Shown: positions 23,740 through 34,900 of the stretch, in pieces
Numbering within the stretch: the first letter of the stretch is position 1
Layout: every line of letters starts with the position of its first letter
Assembly (NCBI GenBank): GCA_038030265.1
Contig: CM075942.1
Coordinates: 11,428,029 to 11,492,028, forward strand
Reading direction: 5' to 3'
Length of the DNA stretch: 64,000 nt
From: Corythucha ciliata
Lineage: Eukaryota; Arthropoda; Insecta; Hemiptera; Tingidae
Made by a program: the position numbers and the translations under genes
Notes under the pieces: model-generated
What the model was told of the DNA's origin: nothing
Databases searched by the model: none
The model's input: only the letters and a program-made list of their open reading frames with translations

Positions 23740-23880
23740 TGACGTGTTGGTATGCCACTGTGATCCGGGTATTGCCCCAGTTCGGCGAGCTGTGCTGTGG
23801 TACAGCGCTCTCGGCTTCGTGTGGGCGTTCAACAAATCGCGCACCGCTGGCGCGAGGATCCCGCTTAAATACGAGCAGCA
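23740..23880 (+). repeat. Fragment related to the SINE body at 30,184 and 31,937
   Basis: Shares CTCGGCTTCGTGTGGGCGTT and CAACAAA-CGCGCACCG with the SINE body in reverse orientation. The rest is diverged. No tRNA-like head is recognisable. Confidence 0.5.
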
Positions 23881-24099
23881 CGTAGTGCGCAGCTCGATCA
23901 GGGTGTGTCGCATGAAATTGTGGAGGGGGGGGGGAATGAATATTTTCGTCATCTTCATCTCTTTTCTTCCGGTTCAATTTGTCTTGGGTATCTCCGTCCC
24001 TTGCCTGAACAAATTTCTCAAATTTTGCCGCCCCTCAAAATTTGCCACCGCCGGGCCTGTAGCCCCCCGCCATGATCCGGCCCTGGATGAAGGCGATTC

Positions 24100-24440
24100 C
24101 GTGGCTATTACTAAGCGGCTAAAATTAATACAAACACAATTTCTCTGCCAAAATGGAGAAAAACGCTATAATTCACAGGTAAAATTTTGCTAATTCACGG
24201 TCATAATTCATAAAAACTAATTCACTGATAAAATTGAGAAAACTTCAATTCGCGGCATGCGACTGCGGTTAATGCACCTTCGAAGCTAAAATGATGAAAA
24301 TGCTCTAATCCATGACTAATAGTACTAGTAATAGTAATAGTAATTTGCGGCTTAAAGAAAATCTGCACTGATATGCGAATAAGGTGTGGAAAAAGCGCTG
24401 ATTCGCGGCTAAAATTAAGAATAAACCGTAATTTAACGCT
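24100..24440 (+). repeat. Alpha array fragment
   Basis: Forward alpha units recur (AAATGGAGAAAAACGCTA, AAAAGCGCTGATTCGCGG, CTAAAATTAAGAATAAAC). A short TAATAG/TAGTAA microsatellite lies at about 24,318-24,345. Confidence 0.6.
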
Positions 24441-24469
24441 AAGTGGTGTAAAAAATCATCAGATTTCAT

Positions 24470-25970
24470 TCAATTTTTCTAAATTAGTCAATGGAATATC
24501 CAGGTTTTCTACACTAGTGCATCAATAGCGACAATAACGAAAAAAGAAAAGAATGTACCACTAATCAAGAGAATAAAATATTGTATCGTAGCACCAAGTG
24601 AAGTTCGGCAACAGTATCCTCACGACCGGGAGGTCGTGCGGGCTCTTGCCTGCCGTACTTATTAAAAAAAGAGCCGCAAAATGGCAGCCCTTAGTGGCTG
24701 TATAGTCTTTGTATTCAGTCAGATTTGTAAATATTCATTTAAATTACTTATCAAGTTGAGTAAAACTTAGCCCCTTTGACAAGTAAAACGACTTCCCTCC
24801 CCAGCAGGAGGTTCAGTCAGTTCGCTCAGCCCCTCCTTATTCGGATTGTCTGGAATTGTTAGCAGGCGTGCCGCGCGAGACGCGTTTTAATTCGCTGCTA
24901 AAACAGCTCGATGCTTTAAATGCTTGGTCCTTTTTTAAAATTGAAACAAACAAAATTATTTCAGTTACTCAGTCCTCAAACGCAGTTTCCTGTTAATTAA
25001 AATGACTCTCCAACACAATGAAGTTCGGAAGTAAGCAAGCAGGGTGCCATGGACCAAAATGAACAAAATGATGGTTTAATGGTCCCACTGACAGGGCTCC
25101 ATTAGTTGTGCTTTTATGATTCACTGCGTCTCTCTTTAGAAATATCCGAATTTAAATTCAACATCTTACTTTTCCCCATTCTACTACTACAGTATCAAGG
25201 TGGTGCTGCAGCCTGGCGGCATGTAGACGAAGTTCTGCTAGCTAGCTGGTTTTTCTGAAGAAGGGGGGGGGGGTGAAATTTGTTGGAAAGCCGTCTCACC
25301 TCGGGTCATTATTTAATATCGTTACGTGTGTATAAATCAAGGGTTACAGGGCGTTTGAACTAATGGGAGGGGTGTTGGGGGTTTCACCCTGGGGAATCAT
25401 CATTTCATGTCTAAAGAGACGTTTTTTGATGGTCAAAAATTTGGAAGCTTATAAAATTGAGAACTTGCTACACGCAGAAGTTTGTGTGTAATTTTTGTTT
25501 CTTAAAACAAGGCAATACGCATTGTATATTTCTCAATCTTAGTATTATCCATTATGAGTAGGTAGTTAACTAAATAATATTATTTAAAAAAATTATACAT
25601 ACATGTTAATATTACACATTATTCACAGAGGTGTACGTTAAGTACAGAAATCACAAGTGCCTAATTAAGGTCAGGCTTTTAAAGTTTTTTCTTCCCACAC
25701 AATCGGAAGCGCGTGAAGCTTATACCCTGTTTGACTCTGACACTTCCACTCTTAATATTAGCGCTATCTTACACAACAAAATGTACATCTTTGGTTAATT
25801 ATGGCCTAAAATTATTTACAATTCATGTACACGAAAAACTACATGAGGAACTATTAGAGAATACATTTTTGTTACCAGGGTTTTTAAGGCTTGTCCAAGT
25901 ACAGTTTGTTAAGGAGAGTGGGCACAGTTTCGGAATCACTCTAACCCAAACAAAGGGGGTGGTGGAGGAG
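24470..25970. other. Stretch downstream of the NCKX gene, no gene seen
   Basis: No supported coding region. A perfect hairpin, CACGACC-GGGA-GGTCGTG, lies near 24,631-24,649. The right part may be the 3' untranslated region of the minus-strand NCKX gene, but I could not pick a polyadenylation signal with confidence. Confidence 0.4.
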
Positions 25971-25979
25971 GAGGGGGGG

Positions 25980-28900
25980 TCAACAGACTGAGATTGGTTC
26001 GACAGCGGAAAAAACGCCTGCCTCTAAGCAGACGATGAAAGCTATGAAGGCAAGGTATAGGACGAGGCACACGAAGCCTAGTCTTCGATTCATTCTGAAA
26101 CGAAATAAAACGCGTAATCAAATTCGTTCTAAAGCCAATGAAGGGATAGAGGGGATTACCTTAAACGATTCAAGGACGCTGCTACGAATAGGAAGGCGAC
26201 GCACGCTAATTGAGCCACGTTATTGTACACTAAATTTTTACTTTGAATGACCACTGCTCCTCCTGTGCTCGCAGTGCTCGGTAAAAGTGTTTTGATGAAC
26301 CATGGTAGGCCGAGTGAGAGAAGAATGTCGAGCGTGTTACCACCGAGGGCGTTTGAAATGGTCATCGAAGCGATACCTGCGGAGAATGACGCGCGATTAG
26401 CTGAGAAAAGTTGCGTGAAAAATATATTTTTAGATTTTTCACCTTTTCTAGCGTTTATAACACTCGTCGACGCTTCAGGCATGCTACCACCCATGGCAAC
26501 CAAAGTCAGTCCCATGACAGAATCGCTGATCCCCAGCGTGTCACCGATGACAGTCATCATCCATGAAACGATATATGACGTCGCTCCGATCCATATGACG
26601 CACATGAGAAACGTCGCCGGATAGAGAGCTCGTCGAGTTCGACAGTCAGGCACCGTAATATACAGTAGGAAGGCGACAGGCCATGAATAGAACCACCAGA
26701 GTTTTTTCATAATCCCATCAGGGGGCTGACACATGCTGGTCTGTTCCTCTTCGGCGCTTTCCAGTTCTTTTTGTTTGGCCGCCGCCGCCGACACTTCGGC
26801 CTCTTTTTTGGCCCTTTTCTTCGCCAGTTCTACTGATTTTACCTAGAACGTTTGTTAAAAAAGGTTATTTATCAATTTATGAAGGTAAATTTTCCTAAAA
26901 TGTCTCAAGGTGATTGCTCTTGAGTTAAATCACGCGTTTCCTTGAATTCATTGATATCTTGAACAAATTTAATTATTGCAATTAAGATGCATTCATTTGA
27001 AGTGGTTTTAGTTCAGCCGTGCCCTTGCATTAATATTTTTCCAAAGAATAAGTGGTGGGGGGGGGGGCACTTACCTCATCAGGTTTTATGGTTGACGGTC
27101 TTTTCTCCCATCCAATAACTTCTCCGTGGTGATGCAATGGGCGGTACGTTCCGTTCGACATTTGAGTATCCATGTGGAGGGCTACCGTTGAGTCTGTAAA
27201 AATAGCGCCAAATTATACAGAGGTGTTTTAAAAATCATTTTATTTTGGGTTCTTACTTTGACTGTGAAACGAGTTGTTCGAACCAAGCACCGACTTGGCA
27301 GCTTTGTGAAGCCTCTGCTGACACAGGAGAACGATGCAATAGAGGACGTACAAGAATAGAAGTACGAGAGCCTCATACCACTGAACGCGAGAGTCCCATA
27401 GAATCACAGTTAGAACGGCAACGACGAAAGCGTAAATGCTGCAGTCTCTGGCCAGCGGCCATAGTTCTAAAGGAATCACCTGTTCATCGATGCAAATCGT
27501 TGAATTATTAGCCTTTGGAGGGAGGGGGGCGGTAGATGTGATGCAGGCTGAGGTTAGTGGAAGGCGGGGGGGGGGGAACTTACAGAGGTAGCGGCTAGGC
27601 CAGCGCATGCGGCAACACCCAGTGTGTTAAAGACGGCCGATCCAACGACGGTTCCGACTCCGAGGTCACTTTCAGTGAGAAATGTTCCGATGACGTTGAC
27701 AAAAAGTTCTGGCGCGGACGTGGCAAACGCCATGAAAGTAGCTCCGGCGATATCTTTAGACAAATTCAAATCTGAACAGAAGAAACAACGAATTTTTATT
27801 ATTCTTGGAGTCGATGAATTTGGTATGAGCAAGCCCCCCTCCCCTCTGTCAAGAAAAACAACGACTAGTCGGAGGTGATGCGACTGGAAGATTGGGGGAG
27901 GGGGTCTCTTCATTATCTGTTATACGCTCTTCCGCGTTGAGCATCCTTGGAATATAGCCCAAAAGAATGTCTACTTCTTACGTAGGTGGCAATGTTCTCA
28001 CGGTATTTTTAACATTTTCATGGTAATAACCGCTTTCCTGGGAAATTGCCTCCCACAATAATGTAAAACACATTTAAAAAAAAAATGGAAAAAATGGGTC
28101 ATCCAACCAATTTACCCGCATTGTGATAATTGTGCAAAATTTAGGACTACTTTACAATTGTTTGTTTACGAAGGATGAACATATTTTCCCCCCGTGCCCG
28201 TAATATTGAAATAAATTAATTACGAGGACCTTTTAAGGAAGAGAACAAAACGAGAAGTGAATTTTATTTATAGACATATGAGATGATTCATTATAATAAG
28301 AGAGGTTGGTGATATTTTCCAACACCCCCTCTCAACCGAGCTAGGTTGTAAGGATCATCCCAATCTTCTGTCTCGAGATTTGAAATTTCTCGCCTTGAAG
28401 AGGTTTTATGAATGCTAACCGGACGACGATGGAAGGGCATAGCCCAACACGTTTCAAGTTTCGAGAAAAAATGGCTCCCCGGCGGGATTTGAACCCGCAA
28501 CCTCTGGATTACCAGTCGAGCACGCTGCCAATTGCGCCACGGAGAGGCCTTTGGGAGTCGTCCTCCGAGGGATAAGCTAAGCCGAACCCCACCCAGGTCC
28601 ATTGTTTCTCGAAACTCTAGGCGTTTCTCCTGCTCGGTAAACCACGCCGAATTTTATCTTATCTAGATGTTGTTAGATGGATATATTGAATATTTCTGTC
28701 GCCGGTATTTTTAATTAATAAATTAAATGAACTGATGTTAACCGGACGACGATGGAATGGCATAACCCAACACGTTTCGAGTTTCGAGAAAAAATGGCTC
28801 CCCGGCGGGATTTGAACCCGCAACCTCTGGATTACCAGTGCAGCACGCTGCCAATTGCGCCACGGAGACGCCTTTGGGAGTCGTACTCCGAGGGATAAGC

Positions 28901-31900
28901 TAAGCCGAACCCCACCCAGGTTCAACATGAGAAACGCCTAGAGTTTCGAAAAACAATGGAACCGAAACGTGTTGGGCTATGCCCTTCCATCGTCGTCCGG
29001 TTAACATCAGTTCATTTAATTTATTAATTAAAAATACCGGCGACAGAAATATTCAATATATCCATCTTTTGTGAATGCATCAGCTTCCATCAGTGCGGTA
29101 GGACAATATTCAATTGAGATGGAGCCTTAATTCAACTGGTCTCGAACGAAATTTCTCTTGACTTAAATGTGTTTCGTCCGAGGGTTCCCTTTTCCGGAAG
29201 CAATCAGTTGAATACAACTTTGATTGTCTTCGAAGAGCTTTGTCGCATCATGCTGAGGATAACCATAGTCATGCAATAGATTTTTCAGCCAGATTACGTC
29301 TTGGGTTGCCGCGGACATAGCGATAAATTCTGCCTCTGTAGACGAGAGAGAAACACAGGTCTGTTTCTTTGAGCTTCAACGACGATCCGATTTTCAATAA
29401 CATTCCTGAGGTAGATTTTCGGTCCGTCGCATCATTCGCCCAATCGGCGTCTACAAATCCGTGAAGGATCAGGTCTTCGGCTGCTTTTAAGAGAAATCTG
29501 ACCGACAAAGTCCCTTTGAGATATCTGATTACTCTCTTCACCGCATTCCAATCTGATTGCGTCGGATTTGACACTCTGCGGCTGAGAATGGCGACTGAAA
29601 AAGCGATTTCTGGTCGCGTATGGTTGGCGATGTAGAGAAGAGAGCCTATTTCCTCCCTGTAACTGTCATTGTTCGGTAACCTTTTGACTCTTTTCGTGTT
29701 TCGCCTTCAAAAAACCAGCTTCCATGGGCGTTTTGCATGGTTCTAGTCCGCAGTTTTGTATAAGTTTTCTGATTTTGTTATTCTGATCCATTAAGAACCC
29801 GTCTTCTGTGCGTTCTATTTTATCTCCCAAATAGTTCGTGGGCTCTCCAAGATTTTTGAATTCGAAGTTTTGGCTCAAAAGTTGAGTAATTTCTTCGATC
29901 TCCCTTTTCTCTCCAGCTACGAGGAGATCGTCGACGTAAACGAGAATGTATGACCATTTTCCGTTGATCTATCGAGAATACAAACAGGGGTCGTTTGATG
30001 AACGTGTGAACCCAGATGATTGGAGAACTCCATTCAATTTCGCATTCCAGCAGCGAGCAGCTTGCCTCAACCCATAAACGATTTTTTTTTTTTTTTTTCG
30101 GGGGCGCCGGGCTTTGAACCCGGCAGGCGCCTAAGCCTCCATTGGGTTTCTACGCCATACCCAGATACCCAGATCTAACTGTGCACTTCACACCCGTACT
30201 ACGCGGGCGTTTCGGTCGGTGCGCAGTTTGTTGAACGCACACCGCCGGGAACGCCCACACGAAGCCGAGTGTGCCGTGTCACAGCTCAAGTCAAATTAAA
30301 CCCCAAATCAGCCATATATCTTGATTTTAACCGCACATTAGCATTTCTCTTCATTTTAGCTGCTAAAATTATAGTGCTAATATTCGAGCGTTTATTCGCG
30401 GTATCTCGATGAAACATCCAGACCAAAATTGAGGGAAAAAAATCGATGATTGGCTAAAATGAAAAAAAAAACGCTAATTACTGTTCTTTGCTAAAATTAA
30501 GACATGGCCCAGTTTTTGCTTTTCTGTAAGAGCTAAAAGGCTGAAAAGGCGAGAAAACACGCCAGGCCTATACAATAGAAAAAAAAGCGCGTTCCACTAA
30601 ATTGATTTCTTCGAGAGTTATCGTGCTAACAAGAAAACGGCCATTATATATATATATATATGGATCCTGGAGACCACTGAATTCGTGTTCTAGAGGTTCT
30701 GAAACGTGAAAAAAACATGACATGACCCATGTTTGCCACCATCACGACGAGACCAATAGTGCATTTTTCAGAATGAAATGCACTAAAACACGCTAATTCG
30801 GGTTCAAATTTGAGAAAAATGACAAAATATAACAGAAAATGCAAAAAATCGCCCATTCGTAAATGAACAAGAGAAAAGCCACTATTTCGCAGCTAGTTTT
30901 TCGAAAAATGATAATTCAGATTCTGATTTTGAAAACGATTGTTTAGGTCTCACTTATAGTAGGCTTCTAACTTCTAAATTCTACGGGAATGGAGGTGGAA
31001 ATATTGGGGAGAGGCCCAAGAAGCCTTTGAAGCGAGGCGAAGGCCTGTCAATATCCCAAAATTGCGGTGCGTTCACCTGGGTTTATAGGTTCTCTATCCT
31101 ATCGTGGAAAGCGTGATTCAAATGGCGTTAAAAAGGGGGCCCTTCTCAATCAGCTGCCTTTAGGAGCCTCTACTTGCTCCCTAAATCCGGCCCTATGTCT
31201 AAAAATGGTTAAACTGACGGTTCGGGCTTTGAAAAGGCCTAAACAGATGATTTCGTCATGAAACTGACTAAATCGATCATTGTAAAAATTGGTGAAACTG
31301 AGCCTTCACAAGCCTTGAAAATGTCTAAACTCACGATCGTGTCTTAAAATAGCAAATCTGGCTATTGAAGTTCCAAAAATGGCCAAACTATGGTCATTCG
31401 CGCCCTACAGAGGGCTACAACCAATTTGCTGTACTATAAACCAGCTGATTTCTCTTCCGCAATACAGAAAACCTTGACTGAAAATCACTATCTAAAAATG
31501 GCTCAACGGACTATCCGTCTCTGAAAAATGGCTAAAATGCAAACGATGTGGACCCTAAAAATGGCTAAACTGATCCTTTAAAGTGACGATTTGGCCTCTA
31601 AACATAGCCTAACAGTATTCACGTCCTAAAATTGGAATTTCTGAGTCAAATTCACCCCCCCTCCCCAAATGGCTAAACTCAGTTTTGGCATTATTAGGGC
31701 GTGAATCATCAGTTTAGCCATTTTTGCAACGGGAATCTCCGACTTCCATTTTGAGAGCACGAATATCGTCAGTTTAAACATTCTCATGGCTCCAATTTTC
31801 AGTTTAGCCATTTTTCGGAGGTGAAATCGACTCAGAAATGCCGATGGAGGTGAATACTGTTAGGCTATGTTTAGACCGCAAATCGTCAGTTTATGAATTT

Positions 31901-34900
31901 TCAAGACGCGAATCGTCTGTTTTCCCATTTTTTGGGACTTCACACCCGTACTACGCGGGCGTTTCGGTCGGTGCGCGGTTTGTTGAACGCACACCGCCGG
32001 GAACGCCCACACGAAGCCGAGTGTGCCGTGTCACAGCTCGCCGCAGCCTTATAGTGTAATGGGCAATGGCTGGATTCGAACCCAGGCCCGCTGAGTTGCG
32101 AAGCGAGCATTGTATCCATAACACCATCGAGGCGCGCCCCATAAACGATCTTTGCAAGCTAAACGATCTTGCTTAGCTTGCAAACTGCTTGTGGATTTGA
32201 GGGGTCGACGAATCCTGGGAGTTGGGACATGTAGACTTCTTCCTTCAAGCCACCGTTCAAAAATGCGGTTTTAACGTCCGTACGTCGAATTTATAATTTC
32301 TTTGTTGCTACAACAACGAATAAAGTTTTTACAGTGGTGTGCCTGACTACCGGAGCGAATACGGCGTATCTTTTCCGCGAATACGGCGTAATCTTTTCCG
32401 TATTTCTGTGAGAAGCCTTTCGCAACTAGCCGGGCTTTGTATCTTGTTACGTTGTGTGCGTCGCGTTTCAATGGGGAACTTGCACATTTTTCAAAAGTTG
32501 GTGTTACTTAAAGAGGGCTCTTCCACAAGTCTATTGCTCACATTAAACTTTGAAATCAGTCAAGGATGCTTTTTTAGGGAATTTTTAAAAATTTTGAGTG
32601 GGGGTTCGATTACGTAAAAACTTACTTATTGAAATGGATGATGCGGGGAAGAAGGGGTTAGACGAGTTTAATGGGGGGACATTTTTCATGTTATTTGTAA
32701 ACAAACAATTTTAGAGTTCCCTCAAATGCTTCACAAGTAAGTATTTACGTCATTTCCCCTCGCACCATCCATCCTCTTCTGAAGAACTTTGAACCTTTTT
32801 TAAAAATCTTAAAACGCACCAATCGGGTTGCAACTTCCGTTGTTATCCTTCAGTTCACGGGTCAAATCACCGGTATGCTTTTCTACCCAATCTGAGATTC
32901 ATGCAAGTTCCCCATTTGAAAACCCACTTCGATCCGACTGGCTTTCTTCCTTTGGGTAGAGTGACTAAATCCCATGAGTTGTTTTCATGCATTGAAGCTA
33001 TTTCTTCTTTCGCTGCATGAACCCATTTCACCCTCTCGTTTTGCGGAAGATTCATAACTTCATCCCAGTCTTCAGGTTCTTTGTATGCGTTGTTCATTGA
33101 ATAGGATTGGAAGCGAGTAGGGGGAAGCCCTTTGTTGATCCTTGACGATCGTCTTGGCTCAACAGACTCGAGAATTTGTTCGTCTTCCACGTCCATTTTA
33201 GTATGTATTTGTGCGGTTCATTCTCTCAGCTACCCCTTGTTGCTCCGGAGTATAGGCTGTCGACACTATTCTCTGAATCCCTTTTTCAGACAGATATTCG
33301 TCGAATTTTGCGTTGCGGTATTCACCGCCATTATCAGTTTGCAACATTTTGATCCTCCTTCCTGTCTGATTTTCGACGAGTTCTTTGTATTTCTTGAAAC
33401 AGTTCAGTGCTTCACTTTTGTTTTTGATAAAGTAAACAACACACCAACGAGAGTAGTCGTCGATAAACATCGGTCCACAAATGTCTGAGTATATGATGAT
33501 ACGTCAGACGTTCTCTTTTCGGAATGAGCTTTAGGGAAAGGTAAACGAGTCATTTTCCCTCTTAAACTGGCTCGACAACGGCTCACAGCATCGTCAGTCT
33601 CAATGTATTCTAGACCCGTAACAAGCTTCTTTGATATGACGCTTTTGAGGTCGTTCAAGTTCAAGTGACCGAATTTCTTGTGCCATGTTTCGATGTCATC
33701 TGACGAATCTTTTGTCTTAGCGAATGCTTTCTCCACTGGCCTTTACGTAATTAAGTCCATCTTTTCGATCGGCAGAAAGTACCACCTTTCCTTTCTCGTT
33801 GCGAACGATTGCTTTCTCCTTTTTGAAAAGAACTTCATAACCGTGATCAGTTATTTTCTCGACGGAGATCAAATTTTGTCGAAGATCTGGCACGAGGACG
33901 GTTTCATTCAACGAAATCGTTTGGTTTTCTTTGTCATTTTGAATTTCTAATTTGACGAGTCTTTTGGCTTTTACTTCTGTACTTGAATTGTTGGCGAGGT
34001 TCAGCTTATGATTACAAAGCTTTTTGAGATTGATCAATTTCCTCTCGTCTTGACACATATGCGAGGTGCACCCACTGTCAAGGCACCAGTTTTCACCCGG
34101 GGCACCAGTTTTCTAATCCACGAGTGTTCTGAATTTCATTCACCGACAGCGAACATTGAAAACCATTCTGCTCATGGGCATTCGCGGAGTTCAAAGACTT
34201 TTTAGGACAGTTTGGCGCTTTGTGTCCCAATTCTTTACATCGATTACAGCGGAATCGAAACTTTCCGTCAGTATTTTTCTTAGGAAATTCTCGAAACTTT
34301 TTCTTTTTAGATATCAACGCGTCGCTGTTTTCATTTGTAGCGTGACGAGCGTCACTTTCTTCGAAAATTTTAATTTTAAGTGCGTCAGGAGCAGGGAGAG
34401 TGTCACGAGATTCGATGGGGCATCTAAAATTTTCAAATTCGTCCGGTAGACTGTACAAGAGCATCATGGTCAAGAGATCGCCATTGATTTCAACTTCCAT
34501 TTCCTGAAGTCTATCAATGGTCTCAAAGAATTTGTCAACATGCTCTCTAACGTCTTCTCCCGAATTCATTTTGTGTAGCATAATTTTCTTCAGAAGAGTA
34601 GCTTTTCGCGCTGGTCCTTTTGATTGGTATATCGAATGAAGCTTATCCCAGACTGCCTATCTCTATGGAGATTTACCGGAAGAAATTTACGTCTCTCCTC
34701 CTCCAGAATTTCTCGAACCCCATGAAAGAGGAAAAGTCTGGCGTCTTAACAAATCCATGTACGGGCTTAAACAGTCCGGACGATGTTGGAACACAAAAAT
34801 TGACTCTGTCTTGCGAGAGCTCCAGTTCACCCGTTCAGCCGCCGATCCTTGTATTTATTCCCGTTCGAGCGAGAAGGGGATGGCTGTAATCGCTCTCTAC

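Larger units (their letters stand above)
28416..29066 (-). mobile_element. 651-bp composite insert with two tRNA-like genes, in copia C1
   Basis: The insert splits the C1 RNase H tail. It is flanked by a 12-bp duplication, TTTTATGAATGC at 28,404-28,415 and TTTTGTGAATGC at 29,067-29,078 (one difference). Inside are two direct copies of a unit containing a tRNA-like gene (starting near 28,416 and 28,733). A third, inverted partial copy without the tRNA (about 28,925-29,066) forms about 105-bp inverted arms with 28,675-28,780. A 12-bp duplication fits LINE-driven (target-primed) insertion. The composite structure suggests template switching or rearrangement. Confidence 0.7.
30083..32137 (-). mobile_element. 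SINE in copia C1, itself enlarged by a repeat array
   Basis: The insert is flanked by a perfect 12-bp duplication, CCCATAAACGAT (30,071-30,082 and 32,138-32,149). On the minus strand it begins with a tRNA-like head (A box TGGTGTTATGG, B box GGTTCGAATCC, about 32,060-32,137). It continues with a GC-rich body and ends with a second tRNA-like segment (GGTTCAAAGCC, about 30,100-30,165) and a poly(A) of about 16. This is a SINE layout. The body occurs twice (30,184-30,290 and 31,937-32,038), separated by 1.65 kb of alpha and beta arrays. Confidence 0.75.
28195..34665 (-). mobile_element. Copia element C1 (Ty1/copia), 5'-truncated, with three internal insertions
   Basis: On the minus strand this copia element runs from within gag (34,665) to a 3' LTR starting at 28,324. 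The gene order Gag, protease, integrase, reverse transcriptase, RNase H is that of copia. A purine tract (GAGAGGGGG) precedes the LTR start TGTTGGAAAATATC; the far end of the LTR (about 28,195-28,200) is a guess. Three insertions break the coding region: 28,416-29,066, 30,083-32,137 and 32,473-32,913. Each can be removed at its target duplication to restore continuous copia homology. A deletion joins the integrase to the RT start near 33,196. No 5' LTR is present; the element ends where the opposite copia C2 begins. Confidence 0.85.

Noticed and set aside
26247..26624. 125-codon plus-strand frame
   Set aside because: Antisense shadow of the NCKX exons at 26,160-26,842.
28291..28928. Two similar minus-strand frames (103 and 89 codons) with SPWRNWQRA and QIPPGSH
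   Set aside because: They are translations of the two tRNA-like genes and their shared flanks, not proteins.
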